7,125 nucleotides of DNA, taken from NCBI GenBank assembly GCA_012271065.1, contig JAAXHE010000281.1:1-7125 (forward strand), read 5' to 3'. The translations under genes and the position numbers were made by a program. Origin of the DNA: Candidatus Latescibacterota bacterium (lineage in GTDB: Bacteria; Latescibacterota; UBA2968; GCA-2709665). The first letter of the stretch is position 1, and every line of letters begins with the position of its first letter. Shown in pieces: positions 1 through 6,065 of this stretch. The notes beneath the pieces are model-generated. The model was not told the DNA's origin, ran no database searches, and saw only the letters and a program-made list of their open reading frames with translations.

Positions 1-3
1 GGG

Positions 4-23
4 CCTGCCGGTCAGCCGGCGGG
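4..23 (+). terminator. GC-rich hairpin, possible terminator of an upstream transcript
   Basis: Bases 4-11 pair with 16-23 over 8 bp, with one T-G wobble, around the tetraloop TCAG. No clear T-tract follows (the next bases are TTCGCTCGGG), so an intrinsic terminator is only one reading. It could also be a processing signal or structural leader just upstream of the tRNA, which starts 11 bases later. The gene to the left is outside the window. Confidence 0.3.
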
Positions 24-34
24 TTCGCTCGGGT

Positions 35-109
35 GCGGGAATAGCTCAGTGGTAGAGCAGAACCTTGCCAAGGTTGGGGTCGCGGGTTCGAGTCCCGTTT
101 CCCGCTCCA
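35..109 (+). tRNA. tRNA-Gly (anticodon GCC), 75 nt including encoded CCA
   Basis: This is a complete cloverleaf. The acceptor stem GCGGGAA (35-41) pairs perfectly with TTCCCGC (99-105), followed by discriminator T and an encoded CCA (107-109). The D stem is GCTC/GAGC with loop AGTGGTA. The anticodon loop TTGCCAA carries GCC at 67-69, which reads glycine codons GGC and GGU. The T arm GCGGG-TTCGAGT-CCCGT has one terminal G-T wobble. The sequence is close to the common bacterial tRNA-Gly(GCC). One oddity is that the top pair of the anticodon stem (positions 27-43 in tRNA numbering; bases 60 and 76) is G-G, where the Escherichia coli type has C-G. All other stem pairs are intact, so the gene is probably functional. 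Confidence 0.97.
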
Positions 110-128
110 TTCAATACAGTACGCGAAA

Positions 129-156
129 GCCCGTTAAACCTGGCCGTTTAACGGGC
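129..156 (+). terminator. probable rho-independent terminator of tRNA-Gly
   Basis: A perfect 11-bp inverted repeat, GCCCGTTAAAC (129-139) and GTTTAACGGGC (146-156), surrounds a 6-base loop (CTGGCC). It begins 19 bases after the tRNA CCA end. The tail GCTCTTGTTGG is only moderately T-rich. Position and stem perfection argue for termination or 3' processing of the tRNA transcript. Some read-through into the aminotransferase gene 78 bases further on is possible, as no obvious promoter lies between them. Confidence 0.6.
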
Positions 157-233
157 GCTCTTGTTGGCGCGTATCGTCCCGGTGCCCGCGCGCAGGGTAC
201 CCCCGGATGGTTTCCTTTCCCCGAGGCGATCAG

Positions 234-1412
234 ATGAATTCTGAAGGGCACGACGGGTTCAGACGCCATCGCCTGCCAGACACCGCCCTCTGGACGCCCG
301 GACCTCACACACTCACACCTGCGGTCGAACGTGTCCTCAGAACCTACCGGGCCACGTATTCCCACCGTTCGGCCGATTTTAGGAACGTCTACGCCAGTGC
401 GGTATCGCTCCTTCGCGACGCATTCCACATCCCGGAAGGATTCACGCCACTCGTCTTCGGACACACTGCCAGCTACAATTGGGAGATGATCGCCGTCAAC
501 ACGCCAACCGGCTACGGCGCCCTTGGCCTGGATATGGGCGCATTCTCCGCCCGCTGGGCAGATGTCTTTGAGCGGCTGGACCGCTCAATCGACGTCCTGA
601 ACGTGACCTGGGGCCACGGTCTCCAATCGGGGACGTGGCAGAACGCGTTGCGAAGAGGGTACGACGTCGCGCTGCTGACACACAACGAAACCGCGACCGG
701 CGTGATGCTTCCTGTCGACGCCCTCTGCGAGGATGCGCGTCGGCTGGCGCCGGAAATGCTTGTCTCCGTCGACGGCGTGAGTATCGCCGGTGCGGTTGAA
801 GTTGACATTGGTTCGATGCGACCGGACTACTATCTTTGGAGCCTGCAGAAAGACTTCGCGATTCCCGCCATCGGTTCGGTGATGATCGTCTCCGAACGGG
901 CAATTGAGGCCGCGAAAAACACCCCTCGGCGAGGATACGTGCTGGACCTGATCGAATGGCACGCCCGAGCCGCTGACGGGCAAACACCCGTAACCGTATC
1001 CGACCTCGTGTTGCGTTGTCTGATCGCCCGCCTCGAGGAGATGCTGGATGAAGGCGAAGGCCGCTTTGAGCGACACAGGAATCTCGCGCGAATGCAGAGG
1101 GACTGGGCAGGAAAACACGGCCTGGATCTGCTTGCGCAACCGGCATTCTACAGCCCCACGGTCACCACTATCCTGATGCCCGATTCAATCCCGGCTCCGG
1201 AATTCGTCCATGCGGCGAAGAACCTGCTGAATGTACAGATCGCGCCGGGATATGGTCCGATGCGGGATACCGCAATTCGGATTGCCGCAATGGGAAGCAC
1301 ATCGGAATCGGAAATGGAGCGGTTTCTGGCGGGCCTTTCGCAGATTATCGGGAACTGGGCGGCCAATCGCCCCGCCCTCGCACCGGCGGCAAGACGGCAG
1401 GTCCCAACTTGA
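234..1412 (+). CDS. class V aminotransferase (alanine-glyoxylate / serine-pyruvate type)
   Basis: This 392-residue protein has the length and motif order of fold-type I, class V PLP-dependent aminotransferases, which move an amino group between an amino acid such as alanine or serine and a 2-oxo acid such as glyoxylate or pyruvate in the cytoplasm. Visible motifs are TPGP (21-24) near the N-terminus, HRS (44-46), HNETATG (149-155), the PLP-pyridine aspartate in SVDGVS (Asp180), and the Schiff-base lysine in SLQKDFAIPAIG (Lys206). TPVTVSDL (251-258) and RIAAMG (349-354) match conserved C-terminal blocks. In the family the lysine is usually followed by a Gly/Pro-rich loop such as GGPPG; here it is DFAIPAIG, so the substrate pocket may differ. 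GAGG lies 7 bases before the ATG at 234, which favours that start over the upstream in-frame ATG at 207. The rhomboid gene follows after 13 bp. SerC-like or 2-aminoethylphosphonate transaminase activity cannot be excluded; the family is secure, the substrate is not. Confidence 0.9.
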   Translation: MNSEGHDGFRRHRLPDTALWTPGPHTLTPAVERVLRTYRATYSHRSADFRNVYASAVSLLRDAFHIPEGFTPLVFGHTASYNWEMIAVNTPTGYGALGLDMGAFSARWADVFERLDRSIDVLNVTWGHGLQSGTWQNALRRGYDVALLTHNETATGVMLPVDALCEDARRLAPEMLVSVDGVSIAGAVEVDIGSMRPDYYLWSLQKDFAIPAIGSVMIVSERAIEAAKNTPRRGYVLDLIEWHARAADGQTPVTVSDLVLRCLIARLEEMLDEGEGRFERHRNLARMQRDWAGKHGLDLLAQPAFYSPTVTTILMPDSIPAPEFVHAAKNLLNVQIAPGYGPMRDTAIRIAAMGSTSESEMERFLAGLSQIIGNWAANRPALAPAARRQVPT

Positions 1413-1425
1413 ACAGAGGGTCGTT

Positions 1426-2241
1426 ATGCCTCAGACGTCGATGGTCTGCCCGGGATGCAGGAACCTGATCAGCACCGAAGAAAAAAAGTGCCCGTACTGC
1501 GGCACCTACCGACCGGGCCTCTGGGGGTTCGGCCCCGCCCTCAGTCGGCTTTTCGGATCGAAAATCGACGTTCTCACGCTGATTCCCACCGCGTGCATTG
1601 CACTCTATGTGCTGAGTCTACTCCTTGACCTGGATGCCGCGCTGTCCATGCGCGGCGGCTTTTTCAGCATGCTCTCGCCAGGTCAGGGTCCCACGATCGT
1701 CCTGGGCCTGACGTACGGAAATGCGCCGTGGTGGACGCTGTTCACGGCCATCTACCTGCACGGCGGTTTGCTGCATATCCTCTTCAACGTGCTGTGGATC
1801 CGGCAACTGGGCCCGGAAGTCGGCAATCTCTACGGTCCGGCGCGGTATTTCATCATCTTCACGACGGGCGGCGTCGTTGGTTTTCTCCTTTCCAACGTCG
1901 CATCCGGCTACCCGACGCTCGGAGCCTCAGGGTCGATTTTCGGACTCCTGGCCGCCCTCATTGTCTACGGACGAAGCCAGAAGACCGGATTCGCCGCGCT
2001 GATGACGCGTCAGATATGGCAGTGGGCTATCATGCTGTTCGTTTTCGGTTTTCTCATGCACGGTGTCAACAACTGGGCTCACTTCGGCGGATTCGCCGGG
2101 GGTTGGATCGCTTCACGGCTCCTCGTCTCGTCCGCACGCTGGCGCGAGGGCCGTCTCACCGTGGTGGTCGCCCTGCTCCTTCTCCTCACCACCGGCGCCG
2201 GTTTCGTGCTTTCTATATATGACGCAATCCGGGGGATGTAG
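1426..2241 (+). CDS. zinc-ribbon rhomboid-family intramembrane serine protease
   Basis: This 271-residue membrane protein is predicted to cleave transmembrane segments of other proteins within the bilayer. The N-terminal 30 residues form a zinc-ribbon knuckle with Cys8, Cys11, Cys22 and Cys25. About six or seven hydrophobic segments follow, roughly at 48-68, 100-124, 140-158, 165-182, 195-213, 217-234 and 244-264. Rhomboid hallmarks are present in order: WWTLFTAIYLHGG then His117 and Asn121 (the HxxxN oxyanion region), catalytic Ser168 in GASGS, and catalytic His219 in NNWAHFGGFAGG. The catalytic dyad is intact, so it should be an active protease and not an inactive relative. The start at 1426 follows AGAGGG with a 5-base spacer, and the zinc ribbon begins directly after it. 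An open frame extends upstream into the aminotransferase gene but is unlikely to be used. It lies 13 bp after the aminotransferase, suggesting co-transcription, though no functional link is obvious. The target protein is unknown. Confidence 0.92.
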   Translation: MPQTSMVCPGCRNLISTEEKKCPYCGTYRPGLWGFGPALSRLFGSKIDVLTLIPTACIALYVLSLLLDLDAALSMRGGFFSMLSPGQGPTIVLGLTYGNAPWWTLFTAIYLHGGLLHILFNVLWIRQLGPEVGNLYGPARYFIIFTTGGVVGFLLSNVASGYPTLGASGSIFGLLAALIVYGRSQKTGFAALMTRQIWQWAIMLFVFGFLMHGVNNWAHFGGFAGGWIASRLLVSSARWREGRLTVVVALLLLLTTGAGFVLSIYDAIRGM

Positions 2242-2302
2242 GTGCTGACGGGCGGCCTCGTCCATAAAAAAAACCCTTCCGTACCGTAGACCGGATATCT
2301 TG

Positions 2303-2319
2303 CGCCGGCCGGCGAATTT
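2303..2319 (+). terminator. possible terminator of the aminotransferase-rhomboid transcript
   Basis: The perfect 12-base palindrome CGCCGGCCGGCG (2303-2314) can fold as a 4-bp GC stem around GGCC and is followed by AATTTT. This is 61 bases after the rhomboid stop. The stem is short for an intrinsic terminator. A second weak 6-bp hairpin lies closer to the gene (2247-2252 with 2257-2262) but is followed by A and not T. Calls here are tentative. Confidence 0.3.
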
Positions 2320-2353
2320 TCGCAACATCGTACAGTCCGGCCCGATCAACGCT

Positions 2354-2382
2354 AAAGGCGGCCGCGGGTTCGCCGCACCGCC
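2354..2382 (-). terminator. possible terminator of the minus-strand redox operon
   Basis: On the minus strand, directly after the dioxygenase stop codon, GGCGG (2382-2378) pairs with CCGCC (2361-2357). An inner GCGG/CCGC stem (2376-2373 with 2367-2364) closes a 5-base CGAAC loop, with a small internal loop between the stems. Only three T residues follow (2356-2354). The hairpin shares one base with the stop codon. The position is right for the end of the operon; the short T-tract keeps confidence modest. Confidence 0.4.
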
Positions 2383-3233
2383 TATTGGAATTCCCGTTCC
2401 GCCCAATCCCTCCGGTTTCCGACGACGCCTCGCGGATCCCTACCGCTCCTGGCCAGATGCCCCTTGTGCGAACGCATTGTAGGCTGAGTCGCGTCCTGGT
2501 ACCGCCAGTCCATGCTCCAGCGCACCGTGCGGGTCCTGTTGGGGAGTCCGCAATGGAACATGAGGTTGTGGAACAGGACCACGTCGCCGGGGTCCACTTC
2601 GATGGAGACGGCCTGCCCCAGACACAAGTCCAGCTCCTCCTGTGCGATCTCCAGGTAATATTCCCGCTTTTCGTGAGGCACGACACCCAGTTTGTGCGTA
2701 CCGGGCACAAACTGCATACAGCCGTTTTCCTCCGTGGCGGGCACGAGGGGCGCCCAGACGTTCAACATCCTCAGAGTCTCGACGCCCTCGGCAGCCTGCG
2801 CCGTGTATCCCCCGTCCTGATGCCACAGCACGAGCGTTCCCTTCCACTCAGGAAATTTAGGGCGCGCCGTATAATTCGGATACAACCTGATCTCCGGGCC
2901 GAGGAGCAATTCTGCAACATCCAGAAGGCAGGGGTGAAAAAACAGATCGAACAGCCTGGGTCCGTGCAGTTCGGGCCGGAATGACGTAGGCGCCAGGTCC
3001 ATGCAGTGTTCGAACAACCTCGCGATGCGGGTTTCGAACGGCGCACGTTGGAAGGTATCCGTAATTCTGCCCGCCGCCGTCAACCGCTCCGCCTGGCGGT
3101 CAACCAGAACGTTCAGCTCGTCTCTTACCCCTTCGATAACGTTCGATGACAGGAACGACTTCAATATCACGTATCCGTCAAGATCGAACGCCTCTTTCAA
3201 ACCGGTTTCGCCCACCTGTGTCAAGCTTGACAT
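2382..3233 (-). CDS. PhyH-family Fe(II)/2-oxoglutarate-dependent dioxygenase
   Basis: This 283-residue protein belongs to the phytanoyl-CoA dioxygenase (PhyH) superfamily, non-haem iron enzymes that hydroxylate small molecules using O2 and 2-oxoglutarate, releasing succinate and CO2. The double-stranded beta-helix motifs are intact: His138 and Asp140 in LWHQDGGYT form the HxD part of the iron triad, His227 in FHCGLPN is the distal ligand, and Arg238 is the likely 2-oxoglutarate-binding arginine. ENGCMQFVPGTHK (169-181) matches the conserved strand before the helix core. Length is typical of bacterial members. The C-terminal DWRYQDATQPT tail resembles a large uncharacterised bacterial PhyH group. 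The start at 3233 has AGGAGG 4 bases upstream, overlapping the stop of the alcohol dehydrogenase gene; an upstream in-frame start at 3272 would lie inside that gene and is disfavoured. It is the last gene of the operon. The substrate is unknown: EctD-like, PhnY-like and halogenase-like PhyH proteins share this fold. An aspartate in HxD argues for hydroxylation and not halogenation. Confidence 0.9.
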   Translation of the reverse strand: MSSLTQVGETGLKEAFDLDGYVILKSFLSSNVIEGVRDELNVLVDRQAERLTAAGRITDTFQRAPFETRIARLFEHCMDLAPTSFRPELHGPRLFDLFFHPCLLDVAELLLGPEIRLYPNYTARPKFPEWKGTLVLWHQDGGYTAQAAEGVETLRMLNVWAPLVPATEENGCMQFVPGTHKLGVVPHEKREYYLEIAQEELDLCLGQAVSIEVDPGDVVLFHNLMFHCGLPNRTRTVRWSMDWRYQDATQPTMRSHKGHLARSGRDPRGVVGNRRDWAEREFQ

Positions 3234-3237
3234 AAAA

Positions 3238-3243
3238 CCTCCT
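3238..3243 (-). promoter_or_regulatory. Shine-Dalgarno of the dioxygenase, overlapping the preceding stop codon
   Basis: AGGAGG on the minus strand (3243 to 3238) is a perfect anti-16S match 4 bases before the ATG at 3233. Its first two bases are the last two of the alcohol dehydrogenase TAG stop. This fixes the dioxygenase start and implies that ribosomes finishing the dehydrogenase are positioned to reinitiate. Confidence 0.85.
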
Positions 3244-4360
3244 ACAAAACGGACAGATAGAGCATCCGGCACGCGGCTTCATCCAGCGGCCTCGGGTTTG
3301 TGGGGCTGCAATGGTCCGCCGCCGCCTTCGCCGCGAGCGGTTCCAGAACTTCCCGGGTCACACCCAGGTCCGACAACGACTCCGGTATGCCCAACTGCCT
3401 GTTCAACGCCTCGAAATATTCCGGCATATCGGACCCCTTCTTCAGGCGCAGCCGCCGCGCCATCGCGTCGAGTCTGTCAGCGCAATAATCGGCATTGAAC
3501 CTCAGGACGGCGGGAAGAAACAGGCCGTTGAGCGTACCGTGATGCAATGATCTGTCCAGCGACCCCAACGGATGGCTCAGGCTGTGCACGGCGCCGAGGC
3601 TCTTCTGAAACGCGAGACCGCCCTGCAACGCGCACATCATCATCCCCTTCCTCGCCTCTCTGTTTCTACCGTCACCAAACACGGTTGCAATGTGACGACA
3701 GCCGCGTTGCAGTCCGTCGAGCGCGATCGCGTCGGCAACGGGGTTGTATCGTGTGCTGCAGAACGTCTCCACGCAATGTGAAATCGCGTCCATACCCGTG
3801 CCGGCGCTCAGGGCAGGCGGCATTGTCAGCGTCAGTTCCGGATCGCACACCGCGGCTGCGGGTGTCAGATAGCGGCTCAGGATTGCCACCTTGTCGCCGG
3901 ATCCCAACGTCACCAGCGCGGCCCTGCCAACCTCGCTCCCGCTGCCGGCGGTGGTTGGCACGGCGACAATCGGCGGGATGCGGCGCGTGATTCGTTCCGT
4001 CCCGCCCCGACGCAACGCATAAGACTCGAGCGGCCCTTCGTGACCAACCAGAATGCCGGCGCATTTCGCGAGATCTATGGACGAACCGCCTCCCACCGCG
4101 ACAACCCCGTCGCACCGTCCCGTCCGGTAGACTTCCAGCGCATCCAGTACCTGCGGCTCCGAAGGGTTGGTCTTGACGCCGGAGTACACGGGGGCCTCAT
4201 GCAGGCAGACGCGCTTCGCGATACCCAGATCGCTCAGGCCCGGATCGGTCACCATGAGCGGCCGGCGTATGCCGTACGCCGCGAGCAGGTCCGGCACGAC
4301 ATCCGAGACGCCGAACCCGAAATACACATCGGTCAGATAGGAAATCGTGGGTTGAATCAT
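3242..4360 (-). CDS. iron-containing (group III) alcohol dehydrogenase
   Basis: This 372-residue protein is an NAD(P)-dependent Fe-ADH, interconverting an alcohol and its aldehyde or ketone in the cytoplasm. Length is normal for the family (about 370-390). The N-terminal nucleotide-binding half contains VAVGGGSSIDLAK (87-99) and PTTAGSGSEV (135-144). The C-terminal helical domain carries the metal ligands: Asp191 and His195 in GMDAISH, His259 in GAVHSLSHPLG, and His273 or His274 in LHHG, where a two-His stretch makes the exact fourth ligand uncertain by eye. His263 matches the conserved active-site HPLG histidine. The ATG overlaps the TGA of the flavoprotein gene (ATGA at 4360-4357) with no strong ribosome-binding site, pointing to translational coupling. 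The dioxygenase starts 8 bp downstream. Substrates in this family range from simple alcohols and diols to phosphonoacetaldehyde and maleylacetate, so the reaction here cannot be named. Confidence 0.93.
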   Translation of the reverse strand: MIQPTISYLTDVYFGFGVSDVVPDLLAAYGIRRPLMVTDPGLSDLGIAKRVCLHEAPVYSGVKTNPSEPQVLDALEVYRTGRCDGVVAVGGGSSIDLAKCAGILVGHEGPLESYALRRGGTERITRRIPPIVAVPTTAGSGSEVGRAALVTLGSGDKVAILSRYLTPAAAVCDPELTLTMPPALSAGTGMDAISHCVETFCSTRYNPVADAIALDGLQRGCRHIATVFGDGRNREARKGMMMCALQGGLAFQKSLGAVHSLSHPLGSLDRSLHHGTLNGLFLPAVLRFNADYCADRLDAMARRLRLKKGSDMPEYFEALNRQLGIPESLSDLGVTREVLEPLAAKAAADHCSPTNPRPLDEAACRMLYLSVL

Positions 4361-5976
4361 AGACGATCCAACCGCCTTTCGACCGGCCCGGGCATCCAGT
4401 CTGCGTGGATCCCGAGGTCCCGCAGAATCACCTGCGCGCAGTTGTATCCGGGCAGACCCGTAATGTTGCCGCCCGGGTGACAGCAGGAGCCGCACAGATA
4501 CAGCCCCCGAAGGTGCGTCCTGTAGCCTCCGGCTCCCGGAAACGGGCGATTGAAACCGATCTGGCCGTTCGTGAACGCGCCAACGAGAAGGTCCCCCTCT
4601 CTCATATTCGGAAACGTGCGCTCCACGTCCAGCGGGCTGCGTGCGAACCAGGATATGAGGTTATCCTTCACGTTCGGCGCATATCGGCACCACGCCTCCA
4701 GCATCTCCTGTCCCAGACGGTCCCGCTCCGAATCCCAACGCGTCGGATCACCATTCAGCCGGTACGGTGTCTTCTCCCACATGAACGCGGTATGCTTCCC
4801 CGCCGGCGCCTGCGACGGATCGAACAGGGTTGGACAACTCCCCCACATGATGTTCGGCGGTTTTCGTCCCGCGTGGTGACATGCCACCATCTCCAGGTAC
4901 CGTTCCACGTGATCCAGTCCCAGAATGACCATAAACGCCTTTTCCAAGTGCGGACGGATCTCAGCGGCGGGATAGCGAGGCGGTTCGTTCAGGTTGAGAT
5001 TCAGGGCGAACAGAGGGGCAATGAGATTGTATCTGAATGCCTTCGCACGTTCCCGCCATGCACCCGGCAGCGCATCTTCATCCAGGAGATCCAGAAACGT
5101 CTGATGCGGGTTCAGACCGGATACGACAAAACGCCGGGCCATGAAGCGCTCGCCCGACGTCGTCTCCACACCGACAACCCGATTTCCTTCCCGGATGAAG
5201 CATCCAGGTTCCGTATCGAGGCGCAGTTCGCCGCCGCTCTCCCGAACCGCCGACACCAGCGCCCGGGCGAGGACGACCGATCCCCCGCGGCACATCTGCG
5301 CCTTGCCCGAACTGGCCAGGAGCGCGGCAATGTGGTGTCCGAACCCCGGGCACCGCAGATCGACTTCACGCAAGCCGTTAAAAAAAAGCAATCCGGCCTG
5401 AATCACCGGATGCCTGAATTCCCTGCGGACAAATTCGAGTGGGGACAATCTGCTGACCTCGAGCAGCAGTCGGCCCTCCCTGCTTTTTTCAAGCAGGGCG
5501 CGCCGCCTGGCGGGTTCCAGCGGGGGCGCCTGCGCTTCAGGTACGATTATCCGTTCAACAATCGGCAGGAATGCTTCGCGCCACCTCCTCAGTGTCGCCG
5601 CGTCCTGGCTGCTGAAACGCGCGAACGAGTCGGCCGTTCTTTCGAAGTCCGTCCACCATTCCAGCGCTTCGCCGGCCTCTGACAGGAGGACAACGTTCAA
5701 CGCCGGCTCCAGGTATACCGCTCCGCGTCGTTCGAGGTCCAGATCGCGGTACCACGGCATCATGTTCAGGGCACGATGGTAGAACGAATGCGTATTGTGC
5801 AGAAACCCCGGATTCCGTGCGTCTTCGATCGTCTCCAGCCCGCCGCCGGGTACGCTTCTCCGTTCGATACACAGCACCCTGAGCCCCGCGCGTCCAAGAT
5901 ATGCCTGCAGGATGAGACTGTTGTGCCCGGCTCCGACGATAATGCCATCGTAACTCAGTGATGTCCCGCTATTCAT
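4357..5976 (-). CDS. FAD-dependent phytoene-desaturase / PYROXD2-like oxidoreductase
   Basis: This 539-residue flavoprotein belongs to the CrtI/CrtO/PYROXD2 group of amine-oxidase-fold enzymes, which desaturate or oxidise mostly hydrophobic substrates with FAD. The N-terminal Rossmann motif is YDGIIVGAGHNS (9-20), followed by Glu38 and RRSVPGGGLE (39-48), the second FAD contact seen in this family. The C-terminal FAD motif GLYLCGSCCHPGGNITGLPG (491-510) is clear. In most relatives the first motif reads GAGHNG; here the third glycine of GxGxxG is Ser20. The ATG at 5976 has GAGG 6 bases upstream and lies just before the Rossmann strand; an in-frame TTG at 6030 would add 18 unconserved residues. 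The stop overlaps the alcohol dehydrogenase start. There are no other carotenoid genes nearby, so carotenoid desaturation is not supported. The general family is firm; the substrate and electron acceptor are unknown. Confidence 0.88.
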   Translation of the reverse strand: MNSGTSLSYDGIIVGAGHNSLILQAYLGRAGLRVLCIERRSVPGGGLETIEDARNPGFLHNTHSFYHRALNMMPWYRDLDLERRGAVYLEPALNVVLLSEAGEALEWWTDFERTADSFARFSSQDAATLRRWREAFLPIVERIIVPEAQAPPLEPARRRALLEKSREGRLLLEVSRLSPLEFVRREFRHPVIQAGLLFFNGLREVDLRCPGFGHHIAALLASSGKAQMCRGGSVVLARALVSAVRESGGELRLDTEPGCFIREGNRVVGVETTSGERFMARRFVVSGLNPHQTFLDLLDEDALPGAWRERAKAFRYNLIAPLFALNLNLNEPPRYPAAEIRPHLEKAFMVILGLDHVERYLEMVACHHAGRKPPNIMWGSCPTLFDPSQAPAGKHTAFMWEKTPYRLNGDPTRWDSERDRLGQEMLEAWCRYAPNVKDNLISWFARSPLDVERTFPNMREGDLLVGAFTNGQIGFNRPFPGAGGYRTHLRGLYLCGSCCHPGGNITGLPGYNCAQVILRDLGIHADWMPGPVERRLDRL

Positions 5977-6065
5977 CGCGCCCTCGACGACGACCCGGGA
6001 ACCAATCGCTGTTTCTCCGGGAAGCCGCAATGCAGGAGACTCGCCCGGTCAGTCGCCTTGCTCCT

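Noticed and set aside
35..109. tRNA-Gly as an integration site of a genomic island
   Set aside because: No integrase and no repeat of the tRNA 3' end was seen elsewhere in the window.
2382..4360. Phosphonate metabolism (PhyH as PhnY-like hydroxylase, Fe-ADH as phosphonoacetaldehyde reductase, aminotransferase as aminoethylphosphonate transaminase)
   Set aside because: The family set is suggestive, but no PEP mutase, phosphonopyruvate decarboxylase, PhnZ, PhnX or phosphonate transporter is present, and all three families are very broad. The aminotransferase is also in a separate, convergent transcript.
4405..5682. Long plus-strand open frame of 425 codons opposite the flavoprotein gene
   Set aside because: It is the antisense shadow of a GC-rich gene: its translation is Arg/Pro/Gln-rich with no recognisable motif, while the minus strand encodes clear FAD motifs.
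4357..5976. Carotenoid biosynthesis gene (crtI/crtO)
   Set aside because: No phytoene synthase, lycopene cyclase or other crt gene is nearby, and the sequence looks equally close to the general PYROXD2-like group.
5994..6021. Hairpin between fpr and the flavoprotein gene (CCCGG with CCGGG)
   Set aside because: Only 5 bp with an 18-base loop and no T-tract; not enough to call a terminator or attenuator.
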